NCBI GenBank assembly: GCA_028554755.1
Contig: JAPTOF010000006.1
Span: forward strand, 3,962,501 to 4,026,500
Length of the DNA: 64,000 nucleotides
Source of the DNA: Cordia subcordata
Taxonomy: Eukaryota; Streptophyta; Magnoliopsida; Boraginales; Cordiaceae
Reading direction: 5' to 3'
Each line of letters opens with the position of its first letter. The first letter of the stretch is position 1. Of this stretch, positions 50,688-62,200 are shown one piece after another. The notes beneath the pieces are model-generated. The model was not told the origin of the DNA. It saw nothing but the letters and a program-made list of their open reading frames with translations, and searched no databases. The translations under genes and the position numbers were made by a program.

Positions 50688-50832
50688 GGCACTAACCAAA
50701 AGTGCTGGATCAATTAACAAACCAAGATGCTAGAACAAAGAAATTTTATTCCAGATCTGGCACTAACCAAAAGTGCTAGACCAATTAACAAGTCCAAGAT
50801 ATTAGAACAAAGAAATTCTATTCCAGATTTGG
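50688..50832. repeat. Tandem duplication, period 71 bp
   Basis: GGCACTAACCAAAAGTGCT starts both units, at 50688 and 50759, and both end with a TTCCAGAT motif. Confidence 0.85.
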
Positions 50833-51209
50833 TATTATTAGATTCCCAAGAAAAAATCTAAGGCATAGCACAAACAAGAAAGCATGAAGAAATAAGGAAG
50901 AAGAAGAAAAGAAGAATGAGAAAGAAAAAAAAAGAGCAAAGCCACCGGCCAAGAGTCAGGGCTTTGTAAGAAAAATTTAGAAATGAAAAGATTAAAGTTT
51001 TTAATAGAGACATACTATTTTAAAAAATAATATTATATATCGTTTTGTACATTTTAAATTTATGTTCATGCTAACAATCTACATTTCAACACTTTGGAAG
51101 TGAAAATAAACAGTAAATTCTATTTAATAGCTTGGAGATGAGACAAATGCCTTTTATTTAAAACAAACAAAAGCGATGACTGAAAAATGCTAAAACACTA
51201 ATCAAAACG

Positions 51210-51282
51210 CGCCGTCTGTGGGAATCGAACCCACGACCACGTGGTTAAAAGCCACGCGCTCTACCGGCTGAGCTAAGACGGC
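51210..51282 (-). tRNA. tRNA-Lys(UUU): tRNA-Lys (anticodon UUU), intronless
   Basis: On the minus strand the 73-nt sequence folds as a full cloverleaf. The acceptor stem GCCGTCT pairs with AGACGGC and the discriminator base is G. The D arm is GCTC...GAGC. The anticodon stem CGTGG/CCACG encloses the loop CTTTTAA with anticodon TTT. The T arm is GTGGG-TTCGATT-CCCAC. The B box GGTTCGATTCC is intact. A TTTT tract 3-6 nt past the 3' end serves as an RNA polymerase III terminator. No intron. CCA is not encoded, as in nuclear genes. Confidence 0.97.
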
Positions 51283-51838
51283 TGTTTTTATTTGAAATAA
51301 TAATTATTATTTCCGTTAGGGCAGGTATTAGACTATATTTTCATTTACATCCGAATCAGAAAAGAATCTAGAGAACAAGAAAGAATAAAAATTGATGGAT
51401 TCATTTCTCAAAACAAATGAAAAGAAAACGAAAGATGAAACATAAATCACGAATCAATTAAATCGTCTAAGAGACTTTTTTAAAGGGGAGCCTTATGTGA
51501 ATATTATGAAATAAGGTTTAATCCTGTTATTGGGATTCCATATTAGGAAAATAGTTTGAACCAAGAGAGACGACATTTAGATTCACTCTTTATGATAATC
51601 ATCTCCTTGGTTAACTAATCCGATGTTAATTCTGAAAGAAAAGGAAAAAAGAAAAACCAAGCGGATGCTGAAGATTAATAACATGTTGTGGAAAAAGGAC
51701 ATTAAAAATTGAATACTTTAGTTGAAAATCAAGATAATGTAATATTCAGTAGACAGATTATACAGCACAATTAGTTTTCACTTAAAAAATTTTGATTACA
51801 AAAGTTGAGATGTTGATCAGCTGCGAGAGAAATTCTAG
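51283..51838. other. Intergenic region between the tRNA and the C2-gene remnant
   Basis: AT-rich, no recognised feature. It contains the upstream flank of the tRNA gene and would hold the 3' UTR of the C2-type gene if that is transcribed. Confidence 0.4.
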
Positions 51839-52846
51839 CTAGTATTCACTTTCCTTCCATCCTCCATAATCTTCTTCCTCGTAAGCTTGTTCCTGCTGCA
51901 TCAAAATTATTAAAAAGACCCTTTAAATATATCATCAAGATAGTCCACCATAGATTCCATAAAAATATCTAAAAATTAACAAAACGAGATTCAGTTTTTT
52001 TATGCAAATGTCCTATATTGAATCAGATGGCAATAATACAATATACATTAGTAGTCCGTGTTAAAAAAATACGAGGTTATATTTTAAAATCATTTTGGTG
52101 CTAGTTATATCGTGTTTTTGGAATTTATGTTATGTTAATATCGGTCGCTAAATTCTTGGCGATATGTTTTGCACCAGCTACTATTTTCGGTCGTTAAATT
52201 AATTGCAAAACTTTTTTTTTTTTGTGACCAAACTAATAGTCTTGCTTTGGTAGTGTTAAGTGAGCCCAGAATCAAGAACTTTTGAGGTAAGAGTACGAGG
52301 ACACACCTTAGGAGTAGAAGTGATGCCAACTTGAATTTCTCCACAGTGAGATTGATCACCGGAGACAACACTATACTTTTGAGGATGAATTTCAGCTTTT
52401 CCATTTTCCATTCCCAGTTCGAAAAGGTCCTTCAAGTAGATTCTACGCAGAAAAAATTGCATGAAGAAATTGAGAAGCTTATGATGCAACACTTCCTGTA
52501 TAATGATTGCAGTTGAGTGTGTTTCTTCCCAGTGAAAGAAAAAGGGGGGGAAAAAAAAAAAAGGAAAGAGAAGATGAAGAAACACTTAGCTTCGGGAGAG
52601 GAAGATTCTAACTTATAAGTAAATAGGAAAATCGTGATGATGAGTTGTGTGTTGGCTTGCACGGCTTGCCAAAATTTCTTCATCTCAAAATTATTAATTA
52701 ACGACTCAAAATTTATGATTAACGAAAACAAATGAACGCAAAAAGTTGTACATAAAGTGGAGAAAAGGTGTTTATTAATTACCGAAAAGCTCATTGTTTT
52801 TGAGGCCTGTAGCACCCGCCAGGTTCACCTCCGTGAGTCCAATCAT
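51839..52846 (-). pseudogene. Remnant of a small C2-domain gene (ERG3/16-kDa phloem protein type)
   Basis: Three coding pieces are recognisable. 52783-52846 starts MIGLTEVNLAGATGLKNNELF, a C2 first strand. 52307-52442 encodes IYLKDLFELGMENGKAEIHPQKYSVV then GEIQVGITSTPK, the end of a C2 domain. 51839-51895 encodes QEQAYEEEDYGGWKESEY and a TAG, the typical glycine-tryptophan tail of elicitor-responsive protein 3 and 16-kDa phloem proteins. These proteins bind Ca2+ and phospholipid. The central C2 part with the Ca2+-binding aspartates (the DPYV region) is not found in the 340 bp between pieces one and two. Piece one ends in phase 1 while piece two needs phase 2. Loss of internal exons is the simplest reading. 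Confidence 0.6.
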
Positions 52847-53214
52847 CTTCTTCCTGTGCCGTGCGTGTTCAAAGAGAATCAATCTCAAAAGAGATTCTTT
52901 AGCAGGGCGTATCAATGGAGGTGAGAATGAATCAAGTATTATTTATATGATCGTATCATTGGTTTATATCGAAGCTTAAAAGCAGCTTTGGACTGAGACA
53001 GGCTGTATCTTTCTTATAGGATTCTATTTTTTGGTCTATTTATTTTACGTGGCCTAACAAGTCTTTCCAAGTGTGAGGCTTTTCACAAGTTGGGTAGATC
53101 ACGTTTAATTAGCAGCAAACAGCAGAAAAATTATGTTGTCATTTGGAGTATTTCTCACGGAATTTTCATCATACGCTTTCATTGACTTTGTCCAACCTTT
53201 TGCTCTTTCTTCTG

Positions 53215-53310
53215 TTCTTGGTTAGTTTCGGCAGGACATGACGTCACGGGTTCAAGTCGTGAAAAAAGTCTCTTGTATAAATAAAAAATTAGATTTTGTA
53301 TACGATAAAT
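53215..53310 (+). mobile_element. Au-type SINE fragment
   Basis: The string GACGTCACGGGTTCAAGTCG then TGAAAAAAGTCTCTTGTATAA contains a polymerase III B box (GGTTCAAGTCG, about 53249-53258) followed by the GTGRAAACAGCCTCTTGC-like context known from plant Au SINEs. Both ends are decayed and no target duplication was found. Confidence 0.4.
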
Positions 53311-53464
53311 AGCTCTAACACAAATTAATTTGGTTGTAATAATCGGTTAAAACATGAATCTTAAGAAGAACACACGGGTCCTTGGCAATTTTGTATCCTC
53401 GGAAAACCAATTTTGCATTTGGTTCTTCGGCGATTCTCAAAGTTTCATTTCTAAGAAAATTCAA

Positions 53465-53699
53465 GGCTCATTTTAATTAGCTCTTTTTAGAAACACATTT
53501 TGTATAACTTCTAAGAAAAGTGCCTTTTTGAAAAGTAAAATTTCTGTCCTCTGAAAAAGACTTAAAATTGAGCTTTTTCTTTTAAAGTTCAACTTTTTTA
53601 AAAATCCAGTTCACATACTTATTACAAAAAAATTTTGCCTTTTTTCAAAAAAAAAAGGTACATTTTCATTTAAAGAAAAACCAACCCAAACATGCTCTG
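53465..53699. mobile_element. Degraded Tourist-like MITE
   Basis: Left end GGCTCATTTTAATTAGC, right end ACCAACCCAAACATGCTC. The interior shows the family's long A/T runs and AGAAAAGTGCCTTTTTG. Confidence 0.55.
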
Positions 53700-53875
53700 A
53701 GACCAAAAAAAAACTAAGATAAAAGCTCGAGAAATAAACTGCAGTGCATTAAGTTGGTTTCACGTATTGTCGGAAGATTTCAATATATGCAAGCAGTGTT
53801 GAAATACACACTTACACTTAACGTTCAAGAACATAAGAGCTCTATCTCATGAAGGAAATCAAGCTCAAACTTTGT

Positions 53876-53880
<5 letters not shown>

Positions 53881-53932
<52 letters not shown>
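53881..53932. repeat. (AT)26 microsatellite
   Basis: An uninterrupted AT dinucleotide run of about 52 bp. Confidence 0.95.
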
Positions 53933-53934
<2 letters not shown>

Positions 53935-54056
53935 CTTCCAAAAAGCTGTCCAAAATTTATTGCCTGAATCATACAAGATTCCTCTATACCACTGGGAATT
54001 ATCTCAGAAAAATGAAATATAGGTCAAAAAAGCAAATGAATGAACTTTTTAAGAAA

Positions 54057-55260
54057 CTAACTGGCCGGAGATTCTTTCTTCTCTAAATTTTCGGAAGATT
54101 GATATCTGCAATCAGTGCATGCTGTGCAAGCTGCAGGAGGGGGGTTATCTGAAACGCTAATCCGAAAGGTTTGTTGCTTCTCTTCATTTGCTGGCACATG
54201 GAGGAGAGCTTCCATAACAAGGATTTCCCAGTCACGTGGTCGTAAGAATGAAAGCCAATTGTCGTCTGCTCAGAATAAAGACCTCAAAGCAGGTTATATT
54301 TGCTAGAAGATATAACAAAATATCATGACCTCTGTGAAAGGGTTTTTTGAAGACATAAATCGCATGACTTCTTCGTATGTGACCATGACGCACTGTCGAA
54401 GAAGGAAAGAGAGAAAAGGATAGGGTACCAAAATAATCCATGCAAAAGGAAATGTCCTAACCTCCATTACGGACTGCCTTCAACTGAAAGATTCCAGTGC
54501 CTTGTGGTCCAGAAACAGGAAAGGTGCATGACACAGAGTGCCTCTGGTGAGCCACAGCTAATGATGCATTGTACCAAGGGCCTCTAACAATAGGTTCCCC
54601 AATAGCATCTATTACTGCCTGGTTCTTGCTGGCTTTCTCCAAAGCCTTGCTGCACAATGGAAAAGACAAACAATGACACCACACGACAAGCACAGGCTGC
54701 TGATTTGCAATGCTCTCCTCTGCAGCTAATCTCTCTTTTTATGAAGAACCATCAAGAAGCAAACGAAAGAAATTGGAGAGCAACTGAATAACAGATGATT
54801 TCTAGAAGCTATATTTTTAAGAATATCATTCTTAAAGAAGTTCTTAACATTCGTTTCTCTTAGCATACAAGTGCGCCCTACCGTCTCTAAACGATAACCC
54901 ACAGGATATTCTCCACAATTAACCTATTGCTTTTGTTTACAATATTACCAACCTCAACCAAAACAATGAATAGTGAGAAAAGAAGGAAACATGATTAAAC
55001 AATTCCCTATTGTAATAATGTCATGCTTGAATAAGTTCTCTTGTTATTCCTCTATTACCATGAAACTGCACCCTACTACCTCCACACATAACTTGTCTGT
55101 ATACTAATGTATAAAATGTACAGTTGGTCAGCTAAATCAGAGGAACACCAGAGATACAACACAATCAGGTCTAGAAAGGTCTAAAGATGGATAAGGAACA
55201 TGCAGTAATTGGTGACATTGGTCAGGTTCATCATTCAGAGCCCAGATAATATATATATAT

Positions 55261-55306
<46 letters not shown>

Positions 55307-57235
55307 GTTAATTATAACTTACTGGTTCCTAGAATAAAAGTACTGCTTCAAGGCAACCAGTTAATCTTAGGATCTATTTGGCCTAACTGAAATTTTAACT
55401 ATTGAGTTGTAGACCTTTTAGCAATACAACTTTTGTTGAACAGAAACTGTTTTAAGAAGCAACTTAAATTTTTTAAATTGGCGGTCTCACAGCCACCTAT
55501 GTTTATTACAATTAAGTGAGAACATAACAAATCAGAAATGATATGACCAAGACATAGAATGTGGGTAGGTCTAAGGATCATCACAGGGAAGAAACCTAAG
55601 AAATTTCAATTAAATAGTCATGCAACCAAGATAAAAAATCACCATACTGTGGGCAGAAGCCAAGAGTTACTATTATTTAGTTATTTATTTTTTGACCAAA
55701 CGAATTACTATTATTAAAAAGGTTGAACTTAGGATATGAAAGAAATAAGTTAATTTCAAAATGCATCAACATCAAACTCATAATTTATGAATGAATTAGT
55801 ACTCACATTTTCATTAACACAAATTTTGGAAACAGGAAACATAGAATGCTAGAGTTCATGAACTCTACCTGCTACAGCCATGATAAATAGCAAGATCATC
55901 AAGAGCACTCAAAGCAACACCCCCAGTGACGCATATCAGGCCCCCAGATATCAGCCTACGACCCCAAGATTTTGCATTCCCTTCCTGAACCACATTTGCA
56001 GAACTGCTCTTACAACAAGTAAATTCAGACACAATCAAATTTACAAATCATTAATAAGATACTTAAGACCCAAAACCAGACTTATAACTTTCACTAAACC
56101 GAAAGGCAACTCACATTGTAGGCTTTGATGCTTGATTCCTCCTCAGTAATGAAATAAACCTTCGTCCTACCATTCCTTTGGCTTCCCTTAAGTACCTCTT
56201 CCCTCTGATGTGACCAAATGGCATCAATCTTTAACTTAGTAGTCAATACTTGTAACAGAAATCCACTAAGCACTCTCGAGATTTCGCAAAAAACTAAACC
56301 AGATAGCATATCTATGATAAGCATGCAAGAAATCATAAAAAGTAATATCTATACATGCAGAAGCACTAAGGGCCTATTTTTTGGCTTTAAAAAGCACTTT
56401 TTCCCTGAAAAAAAATACATTCTTTTTAGAATGACTATTTGGCTTGGAAACTCTGAAAAAAAAAGCTAGCCAGAATTTTTAGCTTCTCAAAAGGCACCTA
56501 TTCTAAAAGTTGTTAAAAAAATGCTTTTAAAAAAAGCCAATCCAAACAAGTGCAGAAGCACTAAGGGCCTATTTTTTGGCTTTAAAAAGCACTTTTTCCC
56601 TGAAAAAAAATACATTCTTTTTAGAATGACTATTTGGCTTGGAAACTCTGAAAAAAAAAGCTAGCCAGAATTTTTAGCTTCTCAAAAGGCACCTATTCCA
56701 AAAGTTGTTAAAAAAATGCTTTTAAAAAAAGCCAATCCAAACGAGCCATAACTTAAACCACAAAAAAGTCTGAGAAGCCAAAAGTAAATGTACCGCAAAA
56801 TCTGGCATAAATAGCACCATAAACCAAATTGCATATTGGTAATAACAGCATTAATAACAAAACTTTTTTAAAGGGTTGCAGAATTGACTAATATCAACAC
56901 TTAAAAATGTTCACGGGATTGCACATTCAAAAACAAGCAGCTAAAGATAATGAAGAAGCTAATCAGCTCAGCAGAGGAAAAAAATTTGCAAATTATAAAG
57001 CAAACCCAGAATACATTGTTGACTTGTAGACTGATACAGCAGGGTAATAACTACATTTGAACCGAAAGAATATTGCATAGAAAAGTTTATCACTTTCTTT
57101 TTACTCGACACTAACAGAACAAAAACTACACATAATACAAATAAAAAGTTAAAAAAAAAAAAAGTGTTTAATTTGCATCAAAGGAAACAGGCTGACCTGA
57201 GGATCAATTAGGCAGCTGCGCAGCACACACGCGCG

Positions 57236-57277
<42 letters not shown>

Positions 57278-57322
57278 ACTTACAAGGGCCAAAGGGAACG
57301 GGAAAAGGCTTTTGTTGCCCAT
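54057..57322 (-). CDS. Coa1-like putative mitochondrial inner-membrane protein, about 242 aa
   Basis: Exons: 57197-57322, 56115-56204, 55869-55984, 54462-54649 and 54057-54265. They sum to 729 nt, open and phase-matched. One membrane segment (LISGGLICVTGGVALSALDDLAIY) precedes a Coa1-type domain. Its motifs are AIGEPIVRGPWYNASL, VSCTFPVSGPQGTGIFQLKAVR and the following W. Coa1 assists early assembly of cytochrome c oxidase. The family call rests on the G-x-PI-x-xG and PVxGPxGxG wording and is an inference. The tail carries CTACTDC. Exon 1 is doubtful: it reads an in-frame CT microsatellite as a run of alternating Ser and Leu (about residues 18-27), so the true start could lie elsewhere. Exons 2-5 are firm. 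Confidence 0.7.
55244..55306. repeat. (AT)n(GATA)n microsatellite in intron 3 of the Coa1-like gene
   Basis: A short AT run passes into about twelve GATA units. Confidence 0.95.
56356..56747. repeat. Tandem pair of near-identical MITE units, period 195 bp
   Basis: Unit 1 starts at 56356 and unit 2 at 56551, both with TGCAGAAGCACTAAGGGCC. The MITE portions are about 56371-56546 and 56566-56745. They carry left ends GGGCCTATTTTTTGGC and right ends GCCAATCCAAAC. I see only two or three differences between the units. Each unit includes a 14-bp flank before the element. The pair lies in intron 2 (counting exon 1 at 57197) of the Coa1-like gene. Confidence 0.9.
57241..57271. repeat. (GA)n microsatellite at the 5' end of the Coa1-like gene
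   Basis: About 31 bp of GA on the plus strand, CT on the coding strand. CT runs are common in plant 5' UTRs. Here it would be in frame if translation starts at 57322. Confidence 0.95.
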
Positions 57323-57341
57323 GTAAGAACTAATCTGATTT

Positions 57342-57422
57342 TGGGCTTTTCACAATTCTCGGCCCAAAAAGATTTTCTTCTCCCTCTATTTCCTTCACTT
57401 GTTGGGCTCCAGTGTGTGGGCC
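57342..57422 (-). promoter_or_regulatory. Four TGGGCY (site II) elements upstream of the Coa1-like gene
   Basis: TGGGCT at 57342-57347 and 57403-57408, GGCCCA (TGGGCC on the minus strand) at 57361-57366, and TGGGCC at 57417-57422. Clusters of site II motifs bind TCP factors and are enriched in promoters of nuclear genes for mitochondrial and ribosomal proteins. The cluster begins 20 bp upstream of the proposed ATG. That supports a mitochondrial role and a start of transcription close by, and raises doubt whether the ATG at 57322 is in the transcript. Confidence 0.6.
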
Positions 57423-57574
57423 GGAGCAACATGGAGGCTTCGTAAAATTTTGATAATGATCTTACAATAATTGTTTTAAGGAACTTATATAATGCACAAG
57501 CAGGTGCATACCTTACGGCTGTAAATATACTGAACAAACAGCTTCTTAGTACTGAACAAAAAAAATCTGTAAAT

Positions 57575-57890
57575 TTTATTGACCAAACAGCTTATGAATA
57601 TTGAACAAATAGTCTTTTTATTCTAAACAAACATCTGTGGCTGTTTTATATATAAATATTTGTTAATTTTACACTTGTCAACAGATATTGTAATGATTCG
57701 TGGATTTTACTAGACAAACAACTTATTAATACTGAACAAATAATGTTTTTATTTTGAACAAACATCTGTAACTATTTTCATGTATAGATGTTTGTCAATT
57801 TTATATTTGTCAACAGCTATTGCAATGATCTATAGATTTTATTGGACAAACAACTTATGAATACTAAATGAACATACATGACGGACTATA
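57575..57890. repeat. Minisatellite, period 131 bp, about 2.4 copies
   Basis: Units start at 57575, 57706 and 57837 with TTTAyTrGACAAACAACTTA-like sequence and share AACAAACATCTGT and TTGTCAACAG blocks. The exact 131-bp spacing twice over, with scattered substitutions, shows an old tandem duplication. A partial earlier copy may extend to about 57535. Confidence 0.85.
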
Positions 57891-59296
57891 CAGATAAAGG
57901 TGCACCTTATTGAAAGTGCACCTTATAATTTGCGCATTGTCTAGTGCTGTTAAAAAGGAAGATTTAGATCATATATTGTTGATCCAATGATATTTACAAG
58001 TTATCAAGTGATTTATCTGAGATTTATATTCACACTTACAATAAATTAATCCTTGGTTTCAATTTCCCTTATATAGTAAAATAAGGGATTAAGGTAATCC
58101 CGTTCTTACGAGTATCAGTTTATGTAATTACTTTTGATTATGAATATTTATTAGTATTCTTGACCCAAAAAAAATGAAAAAGAAAAAGGATATAAAGAAG
58201 AAAAAATCTATGAATTCCTTTCGGGATTTATTGATTGACTGGTTATTCCACAAGGGAGATAATCATCTAATTCATCCTTTCGGAAATGTTTTATTATTTC
58301 CATTTGTTGATTATCAATATCATAGAATCTGATTCTAAGACTCCAAATTATGTAATCAAATATGAACTGAAATAAATTTTATTACCTCGATTTTCTAAAT
58401 AAAAAATAAAAAACTGTTAATGGATGTGTTTTTATGAGAATAAGGGAATATGTAGAAGTATTTCGAGAAGACCATGTAATCTCCATACATAACTTGAGTC
58501 ACTTGGAGTTCTTTTTAAAGACCCCCAACCCACCCTTGCCTGGAGAAATTTGATCCCAAGTCATCACATACAAAAAAAATAATTTCAACCAATTGAGCTA
58601 TTTCTTAATACCTGAATTACTTCAACTTAGTGTTTAAAAAGATTCGAGCAACAGCATCCCAATAAAAGGATGATAACGAATTGAAGTAAGGGAAAGATCT
58701 TAACCTTCCATGGTGAAATGAAGATACATTATCCATCTATAAATTGGTATATATTATTGTTTCGGCAATGGTTTCAGAGTTTCAAGAAGTAACAACATGA
58801 TACATATACTACAGACTTCCATAGAAACAGATATGGTGATTTGTTTAACTCTATGAGCTGATATGTTAACATATTCGTTTACTATATAACATTACAAGAT
58901 TCACATGACTATTTTTTCGAACTGCAGCTTGTTCACTCACCACAATGTGCAAGCAGAATTTCAAGGAATATCTACAACCAAAACTCGAAAACTGATATAT
59001 CATCTACTGATCCAGATCTTCGAATGGCTTTTGTATAGCCGAGTCTAGGGAATGGGCGCCTATCACTTCCATCCAAACGAACCTCTTGCAGATGAGAACT
59101 TGATCCAAGTCGCTTTCTCTTAGAACTCATATCGTCTTTCCGCAACAAACCAAGCTTAAGACACCAATGAAATTTGTCTTTCTGAAGCAGCGCTTTTTCT
59201 CTCTGAGCTGCCTAGAGAGCATGTGCTTCAAGGAGTAAGGTACAAGGTATAAACAACTTGTGCACCACTTCCCAGACTACGAAAGTCTTTGCGGCA
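57891..59296. other. Intergenic region between the Coa1-like and RlmN-like genes
   Basis: Lies upstream of the Coa1-like gene and downstream of the RlmN-like stop. No gene recognised. 58150-58340 has a less AT-biased composition and reads like coding or organelle DNA in places, but I could not assign it. Confidence 0.4.
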
Positions 59297-62200
59297 TCAA
59301 CAGGCAACTGCAATTTCAGAGTTGGATTGCTCATCCTCAGTGCCTGCAAGCAGCGGGCTCTTCTGGAACTCATTTCTTAGCTGTCCACAAGCTGCACTTG
59401 CATCAAGTCCTCGTGTCTGACGCACACTGACAGTTATCTTCCGTGATTCCAGAGCATCAACAAATGCAAGAACCTGCAGAACAAAATCAAATCCAGAATA
59501 AGATTGAATAATTTGATGATGCAGATTATTCAGTGTTGAAATTTATTGACAAGATAGAAGACGGTTACATAATTAAGGTGCCCAACAATAGGAAAAAACA
59601 GGCATACAGATTTTTTATAAGGACGCCGATACTCGGAGCCTTCTATTGGGTTAAAAGGGATCAGATTCACATGATGACCTCGGCCCCATTCATGAAGTAA
59701 TTCTGCAAGCTCAATCGCATGCTCAACTGAATCATTCACTCCAGCTGACAAAATCAAATAAAATTATCACCATGACTCATCCCTAGGGATGTATTTCAGG
59801 TTTATAATAAATGTGGATGAACATGACGAGAATGAGAGCTTTACAGACAATATCTTGGTACCTAAAAGTGTGTACTCAAAAGACACCCTTCGACTAGTTT
59901 CCAGGAAATAATCCCGGCAATCCTTCATGATAGCATCCAGTGGGTAGGACTTTGCACTTGGCACAATCTTTTCTCGGAGTTTCTGATTGGGAGCATGTAA
60001 GCTGGTGTACCAAATTATAGTAGTATGAGAAATTTGTTTGCACAATCAACAGCTAAGGAAAGATCTAAATCCAATAATTTGAGAACATTTTAACAAACTT
60101 TTACCCCAAAAAACTTGAATAAATGGCAGAAATAACAAGATAGAGTACATGCATATCCACACCATTTCATCTTTTATTTAATTGGTGATTGTGCCAAATA
60201 TAGGGTGGTTTTAACAACAGCGTGGTCATAATAACATAAATTGTCTCTATAGACCAATTTCATATATATTGAACGGGTGATTATACAAAATTTGCATTCT
60301 CCAAAATAAAAGAGCTAACTCATTAAATTTGAGAAACAAGACCATTAATAGAAGGACCTCCGGAAAGTAGTGGGTGAAGGTACTTGAATTAAAGGATTAT
60401 GGTAAAAGTAATAAACAATAGAAATATATAAATGCCTACAGGCTAGTGCCTAGCTTGGGAACAAGACTAGGATGGGAATTTTGTAAAGTTATTTTCAAGG
60501 AATAATTCTGGAGAAGCGATCTTAAGATAATCACATTTGGGTGTTTTTGTGAGTAGGAAGCTTGACTTGGACATTGGAATTACCAAGGACGTCCTTTACA
60601 TTATTACCCTTGTTCTTATCGATCATTAGGGGATATGGCAAGTCCTTTAAGAGAAACTAAAACACTGATATGACAAATGGATTCCAAGTGTTGTAATTGA
60701 GAGGGCAAAAAACTTTCCTCAATTGCCTTTGAGATTGTACTAATCAAGGGTAGGTTTGGTATCATCCATCAAACATATTGCACAACCCCCAGCCCCCCTC
60801 TTCTCCCTGTTCTTGTTTTTGATGTTGGTCATTTGACCACTTATATATGCTTTAGGCAATATAATGAGATCATTCTCGCTGACTTCGCAAAAGAAAATTA
60901 CCTCAGAGCCAATGTGGACTGAAGTTTGTAAGTAGCTAGTTTTCTTATCGTGTTTGGAACACCAACTGTTGAAATTGTGATCATCCTTTGCCCAATTTGA
61001 ACATCCTAACCAAAAAGGGAAAATATGATAAGCAACAAAAGATTTGAACTTGTCAGAATTGTAATGAAGCCAAATAGGATTACACAAAAATCACACAAAT
61101 TATGCTAACATGAAGTTGGAGAAAGAAAAGGAAAAAAGAAGTAGGAAAAAAAGGAACAAAAGAAAAGGGGAAGAACTTCAAATCCGAATCAAATAGAATT
61201 TATTGTGCATTTACAAACAAATAATTTGTCATTCTGCTGCTCTATTACAAACTCCAGTCTAACCTTGACCACATTTATCAATTCCACAAACAGAAAACAA
61301 ACAAGCTCACAAAATTCAAGCCCTATTACCCAGTATTGAGAAATACACCAACTTAAATTACGAGCAATTATTCACATCATTGTCCCTCTACATATTAGGT
61401 TATCCCATTGATATGTGCCAATTCTTCTTTCATCATGGGAAGTAAGTTTCCAATTTCACTCCTGTAATTGCATGGTTAGGACTGTCAATTTCACAATCAG
61501 TTTTGTGTCATTTTACTAGACAAGTAGTGGAGCAAATTTGATCTCGCATTTATAAATTGATGAGTATGATAGATGATACTGAACCTTGTTCAGGCAACGG
61601 TGTGCTTCAAGAACTTCTTTCATGTTCAGCATTGGCTCGCCCATCCCCATAAAGACAACATTAGAGACTCTATGTTTGAATATCTCTTCAATTGCCAAAA
61701 CCTGCAAAAGTATACGGTAACATTTATTGCTGCAAATTCTATATGCTTGCTGAATTTTCACGTAGAGAATCCAAATAACTGCAATCTCACTAGCAGATGG
61801 ATGGCGGTATTCATCAGAACTGACTGCAGAGGAGAAATTCATTCCGAGATGGTAGAAATAGTCCAGGCTTTACAATAAGGTTTTTCCTCTAAATTTGTTG
61901 GTTAGGGGTTTTGGAAGGGAAGGAGTCGGTAATATGTGTCTTCCTAGGATTATCCTAACATTATGCATTCCCCATACCCGATAACAATATGTTCACATAG
62001 CACAACCCTCCCGCTTCCTTTCTCCTTTTGCACAAAAAGCAACCTTATAAAAATAATTAACTAGATGTAAGAACTCTATATCCTGCATAGAACAGTTTAG
62101 GGGAAACCTGCTCAATGATTTCATGACTCTTAAGGTTTCTTGCAAATCCACCTTCGCCAGTGGCACAAAAGGAGCAGCGCAATGGGCAGCCCACCTGGAT

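Larger units (their letters stand above)
49906..50960 (-). mobile_element. Possible decayed LINE remnant
   Basis: Read leftward, the segment ends with ACTTTTTCTTATCTAATAAAAG near 49930, similar to the 3' ends of plant L1-type elements. There is no reverse transcriptase frame. It contains two internal tandem duplications. The assignment is weak; it could be other repeat DNA. Confidence 0.25.
52847..54056. other. Intergenic region with SINE-like and MITE-like fragments
   Basis: No gene recognised. It holds a tRNA-derived SINE-like fragment (about 53215-53310), a MITE copy (53465-53699) and a long AT microsatellite (53881-53932). Confidence 0.5.

Noticed and set aside
60740..61087. Minus-strand open frame of 115 codons near RlmN exon 7
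   Set aside because: It overlaps the exon in another frame; the spliced exon 60902-61005 gives the conserved protein instead.
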